NCBI GenBank assembly: GCA_030740135.1
Contig: JASLXW010000202.1
Span: forward strand, 1 to 7,286
Reading direction: 5' to 3'
DNA: 7,286 bases
Source of the DNA: Nitrospinota bacterium
Lineage (GTDB): Bacteria > UBA8248 > JACPRG01
Shown here: one piece after another, positions 5,960-7,286 of the stretch
Layout of the letters: every line of letters starts with the position of its first letter
How positions within the stretch are numbered: the first letter of the stretch is position 1
The notes under the pieces: model-generated
Databases searched by the model: none
What the model was told of the DNA's origin: nothing
What the model saw: only the letters and a program-made list of their open reading frames with translations
Program-made: the position numbers and the translations under genes

Positions 5960-7286
5960 TTAGACCCCCGTCTGGGCGGCGACCACATTGGCGTACCAAT
6001 CCATCTCCTCGAGCAAATCCCGATGTTTGCCGATTCCCGTGACCTCGCCCCCGTCCAGGATGGTGATCTGGTCGGCGGTCTTGATGGTGGAGAGGCGGTG
6101 GGCGATAACGATCAGCGTCGTCCTGCCCGCCGCGCGAATTTCCACAATCGCCCTTTGGATATAGCGTTCGGAATCGGAGTCCAACGCGCTGGTCGGCTCG
6201 TCCAGCACAACGATGGGCGCCTTTTGCAAAAGGGCCTGCGCCAGGACGATGCGCTGCCGCTCTCCCCCCGAAAGACGCACCCCCCGCTCACCGATTCGGC
6301 TGTTGTACCCATCGGGAAGGGCACGGATGAATACGTCTGCATAGGCCTGCCGCGCGGCACTCTCGACATCCTCCTGCCCGGCATCCGGACGGACAAAGCG
6401 GATGTTGTTGGCCACGGTGTCGTCGAAGAGGAAGGAATCCTGCGGCACGAAGGCAATGGCCCGCCGGAGGTCGCCCAGGGAAAATTCCCCGATGGGGGTT
6501 CCGTCGATGAGAATGCGCCCCTCCTGGGGCTCCCGCAACCGCGGGATGAGGTCCACCAGGGTGGATTTGCCGGCGCCCGAGCGTCCGACAAGGGCCGTCA
6601 TCTTGCCGGCCGGAATCGAGAGCGTCACATCTTTTAAGGCCAGCGGCCCGTCCTTTGTATAAGAGAAGTGGACGCCTTCGAACGTAATTTCCTGTTTGGG
6701 CCGGCTGAACGGCCGTCTCCCTCCACGGATCACATCCGCTTGTTTCGCCTGTAGGAGAAAATCCGAAACCGAATACAGGCTTCCTACGGACGCGGCCAAA
6801 TGCTGCCGGGATTTCAGGATATCCTTCGCATAGGGAAGCAACCGCATCAGGACGACGAGGAAGATGCCGATCTGGGCCATGGCCATGCCGTAGACTTCCA
6901 CCGCCACATAGAGAATGACCAAGGCGGCGGCCATGACCAGCGGATCCACGACGGCTTCGACCCGCGCCACGATCCGGGCGGCCTGATACCGGAGGTCCCG
7001 GAGTCTCAAGACCACCCGGGCGAACAGGGCGGTTTCGCGCATCTCGGAACCTGCCAGCTTGATCACCCGGACCCCGTTCAACCGCTCGGTGAGGATCCTC
7101 GAAAACGAGGTGTTGTTGGCCGAGATGTCCACGCCGAGGATTCGACCCCACCGGACGCGCGCCCTCATGAGCCATCCGATCATGGACATGACCAAGGCGA
7201 CAATCAACGTCATCCCCGGTGAGAGAATGGCCAAGAAGACGGCGTAACAGGCGAAGATCAACACGCTGGCCGTCAATTTGAAAGCC
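5960..7286 (-). CDS. MsbA-type ABC exporter, half-transporter (5' end off window)
   Basis: The frame stays open to the right edge, so the N-terminus and first membrane helices are missing; a TTG at 7276 is only an internal Leu codon. The visible part has two hydrophobic hairpins in the order expected for TM3-TM4 (about 7270-7165) and TM5-TM6 (about 6945-6830), with the coupling segment ILTERLNGVRVIKLAGSE between them, as in MsbA and related lipid exporters. The ATPase domain follows: Walker A GRSGAGKST (6586-6560), Q-loop VPQD (Q at 6442-6440), signature LSGGERQ (6274-6254), Walker B IVVLDE (6214-6197) and the H-loop IAHR (H at 6100-6098). All ATP-binding and hydrolysis motifs look intact. 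It most likely works as a homodimer in the inner membrane, exporting a lipid-linked substrate such as lipid A-core, a glycolipid or a lipid-linked glycan; the substrate cannot be told from sequence. Its position ahead of sulfate-activation and glycosyltransferase genes suggests a glycan-related cargo. Confidence 0.93.
   Translation of the reverse strand, partial: AFKLTASVLIFACYAVFLAILSPGMTLIVALVMSMIGWLMRARVRWGRILGVDISANNTSFSRILTERLNGVRVIKLAGSEMRETALFARVVLRLRDLRYQAARIVARVEAVVDPLVMAAALVILYVAVEVYGMAMAQIGIFLVVLMRLLPYAKDILKSRQHLAASVGSLYSVSDFLLQAKQADVIRGGRRPFSRPKQEITFEGVHFSYTKDGPLALKDVTLSIPAGKMTALVGRSGAGKSTLVDLIPRLREPQEGRILIDGTPIGEFSLGDLRRAIAFVPQDSFLFDDTVANNIRFVRPDAGQEDVESAARQAYADVFIRALPDGYNSRIGERGVRLSGGERQRIVLAQALLQKAPIVVLDEPTSALDSDSERYIQRAIVEIRAAGRTTLIVIAHRLSTIKTADQITILDGGEVTGIGKHRDLLEEMDWYANVVAAQTGV

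Noticed and set aside
5648..6637. Plus-strand frame of 329 codons across the exporter/ATP sulfurylase junction
   Set aside because: It spans the antisense of two well-supported genes and shows no domain of its own.
7274..7276. TTG as start codon of the exporter
   Set aside because: The frame stays open to the window edge and this point corresponds to the middle of the membrane domain (about TM3), so the true start is outside.

Overview
The window is one co-directional block on the minus strand, read from position 7286 down to 1. It carries the end of an MsbA-type ABC exporter, an ATP sulfurylase, a pyruvate-kinase-like/APS-kinase fusion, and two tandem paralogues of a surface-polysaccharide-type glycosyltransferase. 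A 52-codon reading frame may lie between the paralogues. The exporter runs off the right edge and the second paralogue runs off the left edge. Almost every base is coding: the only real gaps are 82 nt (exporter to ATP sulfurylase), about 31 nt (fusion to first paralogue) and 189 nt (between the paralogues, largely filled by the small frame). No tRNA, rRNA, CRISPR or insertion sequence was seen.

The DNA looks moderately GC-rich by eye. The MsbA-like exporter and the capsule-type glycosyltransferases fit a Gram-negative-type bacterium with a surface-glycan locus, but nothing here fixes the phylum.

Likely joint function (inference): ATP sulfurylase makes APS from sulfate and ATP, and the C-terminal domain of the fusion phosphorylates APS to PAPS, the donor for sulfotransferases. 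The neighbouring glycosyltransferase-like genes and exporter suggest the PAPS serves a sulfated surface glycan or glycolipid rather than cysteine synthesis. No sulfotransferase or PAPS reductase is present in the window, so this link rests on context only.

The two most unusual points are these. (1) APS kinase is fused to a pyruvate-kinase core that keeps the recognisable catalytic residues but lacks the usual C-terminal regulatory domain. This could be a built-in ATP-regenerating PAPS synthase. (2) Positions 1-1303 hold an uninterrupted 434-codon frame, open to the window edge, that is about 72% identical (hand count) to its upstream neighbour at 1493-3043. This marks a tandem gene duplication that includes the ribosome-binding leader.
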